From Aphelocoma coerulescens (taxonomy: Eukaryota; Chordata; Aves; Passeriformes; Corvidae), in assembly GCF_041296385.1 (NCBI RefSeq), contig NC_091020.1, positions 36,185,501-36,249,500 of the forward strand: a DNA stretch of 64,000 nt, read 5' to 3'. Numbering within the stretch: the stretch's first letter is position 1; each line of letters opens with the position of its first letter. The notes beneath the pieces were generated by a model. The model saw nothing but the letters and a program-made list of their open reading frames with translations. It had not been told where the DNA came from and did no database searches. Position numbers and translations under genes: made by a program. Shown here in pieces: positions 46,846-59,812 of this stretch.

Positions 46846-47659
46846 AGTGACAGCCCCACACCCCAAACCTGCTGGGTTCAGGGGCACAAAATATCCCCCA
46901 AAACCCTGTGAAGTCTCCTGCTCCCCTCTGCCTTCAGACAGGGACAATCACGGGGAGCCATGGCTCTGATTGCTCTTCAATGCCTTGCTGCTGCATTTGG
47001 GAAACCTGCCGAGTCCCAGTCTAAAAGATTCCTCAGAGGAATTATTGTAGATGGGTTTAGCATCCTCATCTCCTCCCTTTTGGGGGGAAATGGTTGTTCA
47101 AGCCCCTATGGCCACCCCAGCACAGCCCTTGCCCAGCCCTGACCGTGCTGCACCTTCCCTGGTGCTGCCCTTGCAGCCTGGAGATCCAGGCAGGAACTCC
47201 CCACTTTGTGCCAAACCCCAGCGTTGGCTTTGACTGGAAAAAAAGCCCAAAGTGCCACGAGAACTCTGCAGCTCTGTGAGCAGCAAAAGCCAACAGAAAG
47301 CATTTCCCCGCTTTCAGGGAGCTTTCCGATGACAAGAGCTGTAAGAGCAGGGCTCACAGTGACGGAATTAAACCCGACACATTTAATAACAAGGAGAGCA
47401 GGATTATTAAACACCATCCAAGCCTTGCTTGGAAGAGCAAACGATGCAAATCCTCGCAGGCTCAGCTCGTGTCCCTGGGTGGCTGCTGAGCTGCCTCAGC
47501 CCTGCTCCCCCTGCCCCAGACTCTGCCTGGGCTCAGATCCCACAGCTTCAGGCTGCAAATACAACTCCTGCTGGCAGCTCTCTCTCACTGCTCTTATTCT
47601 GAAAGATAAACAGGCAAGGAGTGTTTGGACAACACTCTCAGGCGTGGGGGGATTCCCGA

Positions 47660-47742
47660 GGTGTCTGTGCCAGGCCAGGAGCTGGGCTCAACCCCTGTGG
47701 GTCCCTTCCAGCTCAGGATGTTCTGTGATTCTGTGATCCCAG
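47660..47742 (+). mobile_element. Short CR1-like tail
   Basis: GGGTCCCTTCCAGCTCAGGA then GTTCTGTGATTCTGTGATCC, a clear doubled octamer tail. Confidence 0.65.
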
Positions 47743-49091
47743 AGTAAAACTCACCTTTACTCACTGATTTTTTCCTGCACAGACACTAAGCTGAACTCCT
47801 ACACTGGGAGCCCAGGGAAAAGTAGAGAGCCCCCAGGGATGGCTTCTCCTCGAGCCTGGTTTGTGCAAAGAGGGACTGGATAGCAGCAGACATCAAAATA
47901 TACACTGGGAAGCACAAACAAACCATTCCTTTGGGCACACTTCTGGGATTATTTGGAATTACAACAAGTTTCTCTGAGTTACTGAGCTGCTTTGGCAAGG
48001 TGGGAATGGTGCTCCCTCAATGGGATCCATCACTTCCCAGGATAAACCAGTTTTCACCAGTTATCACCACACAGCCCCTGCCTCGCATCTGCTGCTCCTC
48101 TTGCATCAGCACCTTTCTAGTGAATATGCTCCTGATTTTCAAAAGTCTGCACTGAGAAAGAAGTATCAGGGTGGTTTTACTCATTAAAAAGAAATCTTGC
48201 CAGAACTGTGCCCAAAAAGGAGGCAAATCTCTCCACCTGAGGCCTGGATCCCATGCCCAGATGACAATGACAGTGACTTTTTGCACACTAAGAACCAGTA
48301 CTGAAACAAAAAACACTGAAACCTCCCCCAGCTGACCTGGGCTGGAGAAGGCAAAGGCACAAGAAAAGGCAAAAAGAAAGAAGGAAAATGATGAAAAGTC
48401 TCCAGCAGGAAGAAATCCCCCTCAGCAGGACAGAGCCCATCATGTCCCCGAGGTCCAGGAGTGGGAAGAGCCTGGACATCTCCTGGATCTGCACCACACA
48501 AGGTCAAACCAAGGTCCCTGCCTCACTGCCTGAGTTATCTCCACAAATGGGACGAGATCACCACCAGGTAATAGTTAATCAATTAATTAATCAATTCCCT
48601 GGGAACACTGCAGAGGAAACGTTCACCATGGCAGCGACTCCCCCAAAGGAAAGGTCACGGAGCTCTGGCCTTCCCAAAGCCCCTGCAGCCTTCTAAAGCC
48701 AAGCAGCACAGTGGATCTGATCCTCTGGAAAGCAAACACTGTGGGAATTCAGAAAAAATAAACCAAAGCCCACTGTTCTCCAGCCTCTGCCTCCACAAAC
48801 AGAGCAGGACAGACAGAGCTCCTGCCAGGCATGGAAACACTGGAGCTGGATTTGGGACACTGCACGGACAGGGAGAACCCTCCCTTGGTCCAGGGAGTGA
48901 TCCAGGCTGCTCAGGGTGTGGGGTTGGCAGAGCCCATGGAATTCCATCATCCCCTGGATTTACCACCCATATGAGCACTGGGTGAAGCAAAGCCAAGCTC
49001 TGGTGTTCACTGAGGGAAAAATCCTGAGATTGTTTATCCTGCTGCCTAAAAACACTGATCCTCTTCTGGGCTTTGTGTTAAATGCTATTGG

Positions 49092-49368
49092 GATCATGGA
49101 ATACCCTGAGCTGGGACCCACAGGATCATCCATTCCAGCCCCTGGCCCTGCCCAGACCCCCCAACAACCCCACCCTGGGCATCCCTGGCAGCGCTGTCCC
49201 AACGCTCCTGCAGCTCTGGCAGCCTCGGGGCCGTGCCCATTCCCTGGGGAGCCTGGGCAGTGCCCAGCACCCTCTGGGGGAAGAACCTTTCCCTGCTCTC
49301 CAACCTAAACCTCCCTGGCCCAGCTCCAGCTGCTCCCTGGGTGCTGTCCCTGGCCCAGGGAGCAGAGC
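49092..49368 (-). mobile_element. CR1-like 3' region, second subfamily
   Basis: GGGATCATGGAATACCCTGA, GGGACCCACAGGATCATCCA, through CCCTGCTCTCCAACCTAAAC. Longest copy of the subfamily seen at 20012 and 23894. Confidence 0.75.
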
Positions 49369-50461
49369 AATATAAGTCATTATTAATATTGTATTAAAGT
49401 CTCAACAATTGCAATTTTTCTGGGATCTCGTTTGGAGGATCCCTCCCTCCCCATTCCCATTTTCCCAGGCACAGCTGTGGCATTCCCTCTCCAGTAAATC
49501 CCAAGCAGGACACAGCCCATGGCTCGGAGCAGGGACTGCAGCATTTCTCCAGCTGTGGTTTCTGGGTGTGGAAAACTCCACCGAGCTCTCCTCAGGCCCT
49601 GCTGCATTACAGACCTTAATGGAGTCTCCAAATTGGGGGAAAAAAGCTGGTATTGGATTTTTGGCCAGTTCCTGAGAGCAGCAGCGCCTGACCCGGGAGA
49701 CCTCCCAGACACAGGGACCTCCTGAGCAGGGAAGGGGGCAGCCAGCGCCGGGTAGAAGACTCCTCTTGAATTATTCATGGAGCCATCACAGAAAATTGGA
49801 AAATAAGGATGGAGGGCCCCAAAGCCACAGCAGGAATTGATGCTGAGTGTGGCTGGGCACGTTTGGCAGGGGCTGGGACTCTCCTGGGCTGTAGCAGAGG
49901 TTTCCCAAGCCCAGGGAGGGGGAGGTGGGACCACCCTGCACCCGAGGGTACCACGGGGCCAGGGAGCCTCTGCCCACACCAGGAGAAAAGGGGATGATGG
50001 TGATGATGACCCCACACCCCTCATCTCCCACAGCCCTTCTCACTGCTCCATCCAGTCCCATTTCCCAAACTTTTATGATTCATTTCCAGCCTCATGCAGG
50101 CTCCAGCACCAAATTTCAATCTCCTCTCTGGATGGGACGTAATTCTGAGAGAATACACTGAATTATGCAGCATCAAACCCTCAGAACTCCCTCTCGCTCC
50201 CCGTCGTAGCAGAGTAATTATTTCTGCATGAACCAATCCTTTGTGTTTCAGAGTGAAATCTTCACATGCTCATTTCTGGGAGGATTTGAGCCAGAAATTA
50301 GAGGTGGAATTTTGAACCCACTCAAGCAGAAACCAGGAATGTGCCTCTCGTGCTCAATTTCTATGGTGGTTTCTGAGTGGAGGTCTAAGGTCCTGGGGTC
50401 TTGAAACCACAGAGGGGACTCAACGTGGAACAGGGGCTGGCAGAAGGGATTTTCTGGGAAT

Positions 50462-50600
50462 GACAGAATCCCAGACTGGTTTGGGTTGGAAGGACCTTAA
50501 AGCACCTCCCATTCCCCCCCCCCCCCGACACCTCCCACTATCCCAGGGTGCTCCAAGCTGGCCTTGGTCACTTCCAGGGATGGGACAGCCACCAACACCC
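50462..50600 (-). mobile_element. CR1 3' end with internal C13 run
   Basis: GACAGAATCCCAGACTGGTT, then 13 consecutive C at 50514-50526 in place of the CCACCCCTGCC block, then CACCTCCCACTATCCCAGGG. Confidence 0.75.
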
Positions 50601-50944
50601 CCAAGTCCTTCTCCTTTTCCCCCCTTCCACCATCACCACATCCTGCATGTGCCAACAGAGCTGCAATTGCAATAAAATCCAAGAAATTCCATTTAGTGCT
50701 CTGGGGAACATCTACGGCACACTTAAAATTGGGAAATGTAATTAATTTCCCTTATTTATATTCTGGCCAAGAAGGAAGGTTCATTTTACCTCGTTACATT
50801 TATTTACACTTTAGTGGGGCCTGATTGAGGAACCCAGGAAACATCCACAGCCTCCAAAGCAAAACTGGGTACAAACACCAGGAAAATCCCTGTGAATTTG
50901 GTTCCCACCATCCAAGGAGCTGAGCAGGAATAGCTTTTTGACTG

Positions 50945-50945
<1 letters not shown>

Positions 50946-51009
<64 letters not shown>
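50946..51009. repeat. (AAT)21 microsatellite
   Basis: Uninterrupted AAT/ATA repeat of 64 bp in an intron. It produces poly-Tyr and poly-Leu frames on the minus strand. Confidence 0.97.
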
Positions 51010-51010
<1 letters not shown>

Positions 51011-53681
51011 AAACCCTGAGCTCTCAGCATTGCAGACCCCCCCATGTTGTGCCATGGTGCCCTGGAATTTCCATTCCTTCATAATAAACTCCCAGTCAGG
51101 TATTTCTATATCCATTTTAATTTCCAAGATGAAGTGTAGCAGTGTTTTTGAATGATTCCAAGGATGTTTTGTGGCACAGGGTTTGCTCAGCTCTCAGTCC
51201 CCTTGACGAAATGTTTGGAGAAAACGGAGCCCTCAGCCTTCCAGGGTCCCCTTCTATTCCAGGGAATGCTGAGATGATTCCCTTGCCTAAGACACCACAC
51301 TGAGAGCTGTCACCAGCACATACAGGACCCTGCAGATGCAAGTCCAGAAAGTGGAGATTGGGGAATTTCTTCCTCCATCGGGTTTAGTTTTGCACTGAAT
51401 CCACCTCATATCCAGCCCTGATTCAGGACTTAAAATTCAGGCCAAACATTGGGAATATACTGGTTGAAATCCACTCTGTGGCTTTGTTTTACAGTATCAA
51501 CACCAGCCCCTAAATAGCTGAAACACAAACTTGGCTGAACACACAGAAAATAGTTATAAAAGATGCTTTTTTTCTCCCTGGTAACAAGCAAGACAAATGC
51601 ACACAAAGCAACACCACTCCCATCTTTTATAGGGACCTCAGCAAGATTTGCTCCCTTGTTCCCCTCTCCAAGTCCCCCAATACTCTGTGGGCACCCCCAA
51701 GCAGGACACAAAAGCTGGGTCTGACCATCCACTGGGAATTTCTCTGCATCCCAGCACCATTCCATTGAGCCTTGGCCACACGTGCAGAGCTCCTAAGGGT
51801 TGAATTGCACAGATAAATTTAAGGACACAGCAGCAGCAGCCACCAAAACAAGGTGTTCCCTCAGCTCTGATTTAAACCTCATGGAATTCTCACAGGAATT
51901 CTCATTCATTCGTCTTCTCCTGGAGAGGGACAGGCAAGAATTCTTCCTGGAATGATCCCATCATCCTTCCAGGGCTTGTTCCTTTGTTTCACTCAATTTG
52001 TTTTTTCCTTCTAAGACTTCTGCTCCACTAACAGGAAATATATCCAGTCTAGTGAAGACTTTTTAAGCTACACAAATCTCAACTAAATTTGAGTCTGCAA
52101 CAGAAAGAGAAAGAGCCTGATCTGCCCAATCCAGCCCAAGTTCCTCAAAGGGACACCAGGAAAATGATAAACTCCCGTATCAGTGTTACCCCCCAAGTCC
52201 CAGCAGTGATGACAGCCCCAGCCTGCACACCTGGCCTGGCTCCTGGCTGGGGAAAACCCACCTGGGATTTTAACAGTGGAACTGCTGCTCCTAACAGTGA
52301 AACCTGATTTAAGCACTGCACAGCACTGCACTTCCCACAGAAAAACCCAGCTCAGTGTTTTAAGAAGCAGTTAAGGATACAGTAAATTAACTCTGACTTT
52401 CATGACATTTACCAAGAGCTGGGCACGACTGAAAGGATTTGGGCTGTTTGTCTTCTGTAACTGCCACTGAAGTATTGATATTTTTCCCTTTGTCAATACC
52501 TTGCTATTACATCCCAGCACTGAGAGGCTCCTGCGGTGCACACCACAAAAGCAGCTCCTTAACCATGAGCGTGGCCCAAACGAAGCAGGACTGAGGTGTG
52601 ACCTCCTCCTGATGTCCAGCCCGACCCTCAGGTCCTGTCCCTGCTCCTCAGACATCCCAAAGCCTTGGGAACTCCCCTGTTTGTATGAAGTGCACCGTGA
52701 TCCATAAATCCAGTCTGGTCCATCCATGTATTTGCATCAGTAAACTCTCCATGATGAGTTTCCAACGTGGATGGTGCAAAAATGTGCAATATCACAAAGC
52801 TGTGCCTGATCTCACCCTGCTCGTCCTGCTCCTGCACTTTGCCTGGGTAACCCAGAAACAGCTGAGTTTTCACACTCTGAGAACCATCATCCCATTCCTT
52901 ACAGGGTCTTAACTGGGCAGCTGAGCACTTGCAGCTTCCAGCAGAGACTCACTGTGCAGGGAGGAGGGCATTGTTACCATTTCAGTGTGGTTCTGGGCAT
53001 TATCTGAGCCCCCTGTACGAGCTCACCTTCCCTCACACATGCCAACACAGATAGGGAACCAAAAAGTGATTTTGTGCTGAATATTAGCTGGGGTAGGAAG
53101 TTATCACTTTAATAACTATAAACATTCATTTACTTGCTTCGTTACCCAGCATTAGAGCTGGGCAGATCATTTACAATGAGCTTGTTACAGCTACTCAGCA
53201 TTCCAAGCCAAGCTGTTTCAGTGCCAGGCACGTGGGACACCCAGCAAGGTGAAGGAGAAGCCTCCTCAGGAGAGAACATCACATTCCTGCTCGGAATACT
53301 GGCGATCTTTCCAAAATTGTTATTTTTTGCTCCCCTAACATCTTGGAATTCTGGTGTACAGAAGGGCTGGACTAATCTGAACTGAGAACTGCACCAGGAG
53401 AATTCCCACAGAGTGCATCCTTAAAGGATGGGAGTGAGCCCAGCAGAGAGACCGGCCTGGCAGAGCCAGCAGGAACCATCCCAGTGCCCAGAGCTGCACG
53501 AGCTTCCCAAGCACTTACTCACTGGATTGCAGCTTTTAATTAATCTCATTAAGAGAAGGAAGGAAGGAAAGAGCTTGGAGTTCCCACAGAGGCTGGAAAA
53601 ATGTCCTCAGCACAGCCCTCCCAGTAATGAACTGGCAGGGAAGAGGTTGGCCAGGAAACATCTGGGAAAATGCTGGAACAT

Positions 53682-53818
53682 CAAGGCCAGGTTGGACATT
53701 GGGGCTTGGAGCAGCCTGGGGCAGCGGAAGGTGCCCCTACCATGGCAGGGGTGGCACTGGATGGGATTCAAGGTCCCTCCAAACCAATCCATCCTGGGAC
53801 GTTGTGATTCCATGAGGA
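53682..53818 (+). mobile_element. CR1 3' end with tail
   Basis: AAGGCCAGGTTGGACATTGG to GGGACGTTGTGATTCCATGA. Confidence 0.8.
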
Positions 53819-55827
53819 TCCCAGGCTGAGCTCAAGGATTTAATGGGAAGAACTCCACTGCCCCGTTACCTTCCTGCAGCACCAACCCCTTCCCAGCTTC
53901 TGTGGCCACTCTGGGACAGCCTCTGCTTCTCTTTGCTGGGAAGAGGAGCTGTTTGCTCCCAACCCCACCTGAACCATCACTAATTGTGCTCTGAGCCGTG
54001 GTTCAATCAGCAGCTCCTGCTAACGAGGGACTGACAGTCACTGGACAGAGCTCGGACACAACCCTGGCACCGAGAGCCGGGGTCAACACACAGCATTAAG
54101 GTGCTGAGAGGAAAAAGGCTCAGCCACTTCCCAGCTGTTCTGTGGCAGCCTAAACTGCTACATTTAAACCCTTAAATAATGCTGAGAGCCAGGGAACAGG
54201 TGGCAAATGGATTATATGGCAGATGGTGCCTTTTTTAATATTTGTGCTCACTGCTAATTTACAGAGTTCATAACCACAGACTCATCTCTTACCTTCTTCA
54301 CTCCTATCACTAAAAACCTGCATGTGAACAAAATAAATACCCACTTCTTTATGCAATAGCTGCAAAGTGGTATTAGAGATTACCAGACACTCCATTCCTT
54401 AATTACTGCAGGTAAGTGCTCGCTTTCGCAAAGTTTAATGCATTTAGGGGTTCTTTGAGAAGGCTTTCAAAGCCTTGGCGTGGCAGTGCTGGGAAATGCA
54501 GTTTCCTCCCCCAGCAGAGCGCAGGAAGATGCAGCACAGTCAGGAGCTGCAGCTCCACGAGCTCCTGTTTAGTCTTTATGTTAAACCTGGCACAAAATCC
54601 ACACTCACGGCCAGGCTGCCATTAAATATTTAAGGGAACATTTGCCTGGGAGATGCACAAGCAGCACCACCAGTAGATGCAAAATGAAGAAAGGAAATAA
54701 AAGCAATACTAACCCAAAATGGGGCTGAAATAGCAGTGCTGGAACCTTCTCCAGTCGCCTCACTGGTGGGAGAGCAGAGAGCACAGAAGTGCTGGGCCAA
54801 GGGCCCTCTCACTGCACAGAGCCTAAGCTGGAGCCTTCCAATGTCCAGCCACACATCACTCCATGGACAGGTTCCTCAAGCTTCAATGTTTTATTCCATA
54901 TAAAACAGTGCTTTATGTTGCCATTAAAGCCGGGGTTTTTATGCTGCTTCTTTCCCATACGTTTATTTCATCATTACAGGTTTTTCTAAGATCAGCACAG
55001 CGACAAAATAATCCCCAGGAGCACAACTGACTGCAGAGCCAAGGCACAGCAACCTGCACCAGCCAGCACATCCCACCCCTGCCTGCTCAGCCCCATTTCC
55101 CAGGAATCCAGCTGGGATCCTTCACAGCATCCTGCCAGGGAAAGGCTGCACGTGGCTTTAAATTCCCTAAATATCCTGTGCTCTCTCATAGAGCTTTCTT
55201 CTGATTCTCCTTCACAAAATGTAAAATAAATTGTATTAAAATGAACTTATAAAAATGACCACTGCATTGTGCACACTCTCAGTTCCCCTGAATTCCTGGT
55301 GATTTGCTTCAAGGGAGCTCCAAGGAATTTCCTCTGTGAGGGGGCAAAGCAGCAGAGCCTGGATCCTCACCTGCCCAGGGCCCTTCCCACACCTCCCCCC
55401 TTGTGGCACTGCCCTGCTGTTCCCAGGGTTACTAATTAGGCTGCCAGAAATTAATTGTAAGGCTGCAAAACTGACCATAATCAAAGGTCTAAAAAATAAG
55501 TATTCACTTCTAAGACTATTGGTTGAGCAAATCCCTGTGATTAGAGACACTGGACTACACAAGGTAGGAATGGGACACTGGTCTCTAATGGAATCAATTA
55601 ATCACACACACAGCGTTCAGCCTTCCAGGCACCCATAAACATGGAGACTGAAGTTGGAAATAATTTAATTTTGGGGTTTTGAAGTTCATTGCTACTGTGT
55701 GAACATGGCCTTTCATGAACTTTAGGCTGGGGGAATGTGGGAAGGTCGTTAACCCCAATGCCACAGATCATTAACCCCAATGTCACATTCTGAGTCACAC
55801 GTGGATCAGGAAAATGCAGCCTCCCCT

Positions 55828-55920
55828 CCCTCACAGGGAGGAATTCCTTCCCAATCTCCCATCTACACGGACCATCCTGCAGTTTGAAACCATCCCCCTG
55901 TCCCATCACACCCGGCCTCA
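55828..55920 (-). mobile_element. Diverged CR1 internal fragment
   Basis: CAGGGAGGAATTCCTTCCCA and CCATCTACACGGACCATCC loosely match the CR1 block at 12500. Confidence 0.45.
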
Positions 55921-56513
55921 GCACTGTCCCAAACTGTGCGTGTGGGATGCAGCCCAGGCTGGATTTAGGCTTTCTGCACGTGCTTTTCCCTCCCTGTCCC
56001 AACCCTGGTCCCTTCCCCAGACCTTCCGAACCCTCAGCCCTTTTTGCCAGGTCCTGTGGCTGGACCTGCCCAGGCCAAGGACGCCGCAGAGGTCCCTGCC
56101 CCGAGGGCACCCCAAGGCTCCTGCCCAGCCTGCCAGGGCAGCTGTGCCTCAGGCTGGTGGTGACAAAATCCAACCCTAACACCTTTCATCCTGTCCTCCA
56201 GCACAGCAAAATGAATCCTATAAAATTGTTTTATGGCAGCTCTGCAAAGGCCCCAGCCTTCCCTCCAGAGATGTGGTAAGAGAGAAAAACCAGGAGCCAA
56301 GTCTCAGGTTTACTGCTCGTGGATCGGGCGCTCCCAAGCTTTCTTTCCTAAAAAGCTGCTCTCCATCGTGCAGGACAGAACACCCCCAGCGTGGGTTTGC
56401 TGTGAGTGACTGAGAATGGGATGGCTGCTGAGGCATTCAGGGTGCAGTGTTTGATGGCCCATCACACACCCAGGGACAGCACCGGGACAATCTCCTGGCC
56501 TGGCACGTTTGTT

Positions 56514-56617
56514 GTCCCAGAGCCCAGGAGGTTCTGGAGGGACAGAGATTCCTGGAATCACCACTGTCCCAGAGCCCAGGAGGTTCTGGAGGGACAGAGA
56601 TTCCTGGAATCACCACA
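56514..56617. repeat. 52-bp perfect tandem duplication
   Basis: Two copies starting GTCCCAGAGCCCAGGAGG at 56514 and 56566, with no difference noticed, so recent. Confidence 0.9.
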
Positions 56618-56904
56618 CTCGCCGTGCCCAGCTCCCCCAGCTGCACATCAGCTGCTCCCCACACCCCACTGAGAACATGTCTCACATGGAATCCTGCTTT
56701 CCAGATAAACAAGGATTTTGTCCTCCCTTGGTTTCTCCTCTAAAATACTCCTAAACAGGCAAAATGTTTTCTAGGGGTCAAACAGGATATTCTTTGGGAA
56801 GCAGCACCAACTCCCTGTCCCACAGCAGCATTAATTCTGCTTTCTGCTCTAAGTTCAGCACCAGCCTTTTTTTGACTAAGTACAAAACATTTTCAGCCAT
56901 TCCA

Positions 56905-57312
56905 CAGAATCCCTGAGGTTGGAAAAGCCCTCCAGGGTCACCAAGTCCAGCCTGTGCCCAATGCCCACCTTGTCCCCAGCCCAGAGCCCTGAGTGCCACC
57001 TCCAGGAATTCCTTGGACACCTCCAGGGATGGGCACTCCAAACCTCCCTGGGCAGCCCCTGCCAAGGCCTGAGCACCCTTTCCATGGGGAAATTCCTGCT
57101 GCTGTCCACCCTGAGCCTGCCCTGGCCCAGCCTGAGGCCGTTCCCTCTCCTCCTGTCCCTGTTCCCTGGGAGCAGAGCCCGACCCCCCCGGCTGCCCCCT
57201 CCTGTCAGGGACTTGTGCAGAGCCACAAGGTCCCCCCTGAGCCTCCTTTTCCTGCCCCTCACTCCTCTGGGTCAGTTTGCTCTTCCCAGCCCTGATCCCA
57301 AAGCCCTGCTCA
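56905..57312 (-). mobile_element. CR1 3' region, long copy
   Basis: CAGAATCCCTGAGGTTGGAA through CCATGGGGAAATTCCTGCTG to CTTGTGCAGAGCCACAAGG. Sister of the plus-strand copy at 8985-9515. Antisense ORFs up to 227 codons here are element-derived. Confidence 0.85.
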
Positions 57313-58114
57313 CACCCCTGGGATTTCTCCGGGTGGCTCCTCGGCAGGAACAAGAATCCCTGAGACCCATTTCTCATTAAAAGCTCTCCCATGAACACCA
57401 AGCCAGAACTGCACCTTCTGCAGAATTCACTCTCCCTGTGCCTTGCTGTGCTACGCTTCAATTACCAAAAAGATGGAACAAGCACCCTCATTTACATTTT
57501 TAACTTAATTGGCATATAACTGTTCTAAAAATAGCCTCAAGCATTCCAAGCACAGTTACAATCACCCTAAAGGCTTCCAGTCAGCCAGAGCTGCCCAGCC
57601 AGGCAGGGATGCCCCAGTGCCTCCTCAGCTGCCACCTTCAGGAAGTTTTCACTCAACACCCAGAAAAGAGCGATTTTTCCAGGCAGCAACCACACCTCAA
57701 CCTCTGGGAAAAGACCCAGGCTGTGCTCTCCCGGCACGTTTGTAACACCAAACACCCAGAGAATCTGCTTGGGACTTCACCACGCTGAGCAGCCAGCCTG
57801 TGAGTGCCCGTCCCAGCTGAGGATGTGCTGCTGGGGCTCAGAGAAGGTTTTCCCACAGAACCCCCGGAGATGAGGGAGGAACCAGCTCAGTTCACTGACT
57901 GCCCCTTAAATGTGACAGGGACACGACCATGACAAACATCCACAGAACCCACTCCTGACACCAATCCCAGAGAACGCCTCCAAACCCCTCCAGAACCCCA
58001 ACTTCACCCCCAGCTGCAGCGCTGCCACCCGAGCCCTCGGCATCCACCAACACCCACACACAGCAGCCCTGAGCTGCCCAGAGCCGCTCCTCAGGGCCAC
58101 GGCAGGGACCTTAC

Positions 58115-58279
58115 CTGGGAAGGGCGAGGCCAGGAGCGGGACTTTGATGGGGGACAAGGTGAGGAGGTGGCAGGGCTGGAGGCTCGGCCCCGGGGGGCCC
58201 TGGGGGGCCTCGGGCTCCAGGGACAGCAGCGCCAGGCTCTGAGTGCCACCCGCTGCTTTAAGGCTGTTCTGGCAACCAC
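58115..58279 (-). CDS. TCERG1L: TCERG1L exon, Pro/Leu-rich linker (first exon in window)
   Basis: 165-nt exon encoding residues 2-55, with two bases finishing residue 1 and one base starting residue 56. Acceptor ends CTCCCACAG, donor is GTAAGG. The peptide begins GCQNSLKAAGG, is rich in Leu, Pro and Gly, and ends LTLSPIKVPLLASPFP. No folded domain is recognised; it is the disordered linker that in TCERG1-family proteins separates the N-terminal and second WW domains. The frame was fixed by the next exon: the final G plus GT makes Gly. An alternative frame also stays open across the exon, but it does not join in phase. The exon is GC-rich with several CpGs. The previous exon was not found between 58280 and 64000. 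Confidence 0.86.
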
Positions 58280-58496
58280 CTGTGGGAGAGAGACACAGCG
58301 AGTGTGAGCTGGAGGGGAGAGCAGAGGCTTGGGGAGAATGATGTGCTCAGCATGCTGAATTTTGGCACAAAATGGAACAAGATGCAGCATGTCCCATCTG
58401 GCCTGTGTGCCCCCTCAGAGAGACACCAGAGCCTGAGCAGGGGTTATAGAGAATATAGCTGTATTTTGGGCTCAGTTCTGGTCTCCAGAGCTCAAG

Positions 58497-58795
58497 AACC
58501 ACAGAACCACAGAATCATTTACATTGGAAAAGACCTCCAGGATCATTGAGTCTAAATCTTGACCAGTCCCCACCTTGTCCCCAGCCCAGAGCTCTGAGTG
58601 CCACCTCCAGCCCTTCCTCGGACACCTCCAGGGATGGGCACTCCAAACCTCCCTGCCCAGCCCCTGCCAAGGCCTGAGCACCCTTTCCATGGGGAAATTC
58701 CTTCTGATGTCCAACCTAAACCTTCCCTTGAAGGCCCCCATCTTGAGGCTGTTTCCTCTCATCCTGTCACTGGTTGCCTGGGAGAAGAAACAAAG
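58497..58795 (-). mobile_element. CR1 3' region, left half of head-to-head pair
   Basis: ACCACAGAACCACAGAATCA tail side, through CTTGTCCCCAGCCCAGAGC to CTCATCCTGTCACTGGTTGC. Meets an oppositely oriented CR1 at about 58795-58815. Confidence 0.85.
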
Positions 58796-58814
58796 AAAGG
58801 AAGTCAAGCAGCTA

Positions 58815-59258
58815 CTGGAGAGCGTCCTGCAGAGGCCAGAGATGATTTTGGGACTGGAGCATCTCTGAGATGAGGAGAGACTGTGGGAGCTGGGCCTGGT
58901 CAGTCTGGAGAAGGGAAGCTGAGAGGGGATCCCATCAATCCATACAAATATCCTCAAGGGCTGTCAGAGGATGGTGCCAGACTCTGTTCAGCGGTGCCAG
59001 AGACAGGACAAGGAGCAACAGCCAGAAACTAAACCACAGCAAGTTGCAGCCCAACATGAGAAAAAACTTCTTTCCATGGAGGGGCAGAGCCCTGGAACAG
59101 CTGCCCAGGGAGGGGCTGGAGTCTCCCTCTCCAGAGACATCCCAAACCCTCCTGGACACGTTCCTGTGTCACCTGCTCCAGGTGACCCTGCCTGGGCAGG
59201 GAGATGGACGGGTGATCTCCAGAGGTCCCCTCCAACCCCAGCTATTGTGTCACTGAGA
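58815..59258 (+). mobile_element. CR1 3' region, right half of head-to-head pair
   Basis: GCTACTGGAGAGCGTCCTGC, GACTGGAGCATCTCTGAGAT, AACATGAGAAAAAACTTCTT, ending CCCCAGCTATTGTGTCACTG. Different subfamily from its left neighbour. Confidence 0.8.
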
Positions 59259-59647
59259 TATTTCTGAAGGACTCCCAGAGCCCCTTTGTTAATTGTGATT
59301 CCAAAGCCCCAGCTCGTGGCTGGAGCATTTTCAGCCATTAAACCCCACAGATGTGAACACATCACCACAACCCTGAGGGACGAGGCAGCAGTGACTCACA
59401 CACAAACTGTGCAGGATTATTAAATTTAAATGAAAAAACTTAATAAAAAAGCCAAATATTTGAACACATGGAACACAATTATTCTCAACTTTCCTAACTG
59501 TAACTGTCTGATGTCAAATCTGAATTAACTCCTTGCTGTATTAGGCACTCACTCTTCCCTCACCTGCCTGGCTGCTCTCCCGTGCCCTGCACACAAACCA
59601 AGCTCTACATCTCATCTCCTTCATCCCAAAAACACAACAGGGCACTT

Positions 59648-59812
59648 CATGGAATCGCTGAGGCTGGAAAAGACCTTCAGGATCATCAAGTCCAGCCTGT
59701 GCCCCATCCCCACCTTGTCCCCAGCCCAGAGCTCTGAGTGCCGCCTCCAGACCCTCACTGGACACTTCCAGGGATGGGACTCCAAACCTCCCTGGGCAGC
59801 CCCTGCCAATGG
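59648..59812 (-). mobile_element. CR1 3' end
   Basis: CATGGAATCGCTGAGGCTGG to CTCCCTGGGCAGCCCCTGCC. Confidence 0.8.

Larger units (their letters stand above)
39769..58114 (-). other. TCERG1L: TCERG1L 18.3-kb intron
   Basis: Holds about a dozen CR1 copies in both orientations, (TA)11, (AAT)21 and a 52-bp duplication. Repeat-poor AT-rich stretches at 41400-41900, 51100-53100 and 54100-55800. No further coding exon was recognised. Confidence 0.75.
20963..58279 (-). other. TCERG1L: TCERG1L locus (3' part, ten exons, partial gene)
   Basis: Gene-level entry. Ten minus-strand exons with AG acceptors and GT donors join in phase to give 400 codons followed by TAA. Seen: coding phases fit at all nine junctions and two FF domains and one WW domain are readable. 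Known: TCERG1/CA150-family proteins are nuclear and link RNA polymerase II elongation to splicing; FF domains bind phosphorylated C-terminal domain and splicing proteins; WW domains bind proline-rich ligands. TCERG1L is the shorter paralogue that stops after the second FF domain, as here, whereas TCERG1 has six FF domains. Inference: these are exons 3-12 of a 12-exon gene; the first exons, the N-terminal WW and the promoter are beyond position 64000. Intron lengths in order of transcription are about 18346, 4038, 1060, 2278, 3038, 797, 2927, 2154 and 1454 bp. In the exon entries residue 1 is the first codon touched in this window. Confidence 0.95.

Noticed and set aside
50800..51127. Poly-Tyr and poly-Leu ORFs
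   Set aside because: Direct translation of the (AAT)21 microsatellite.
20986..58279. Assignment of the gene to TCERG1 (CA150) rather than TCERG1L
   Set aside because: The frame stops right after the second FF domain and the FF2 sequence ([19 protein letters not shown]) differs from TCERG1, which carries six FF domains.
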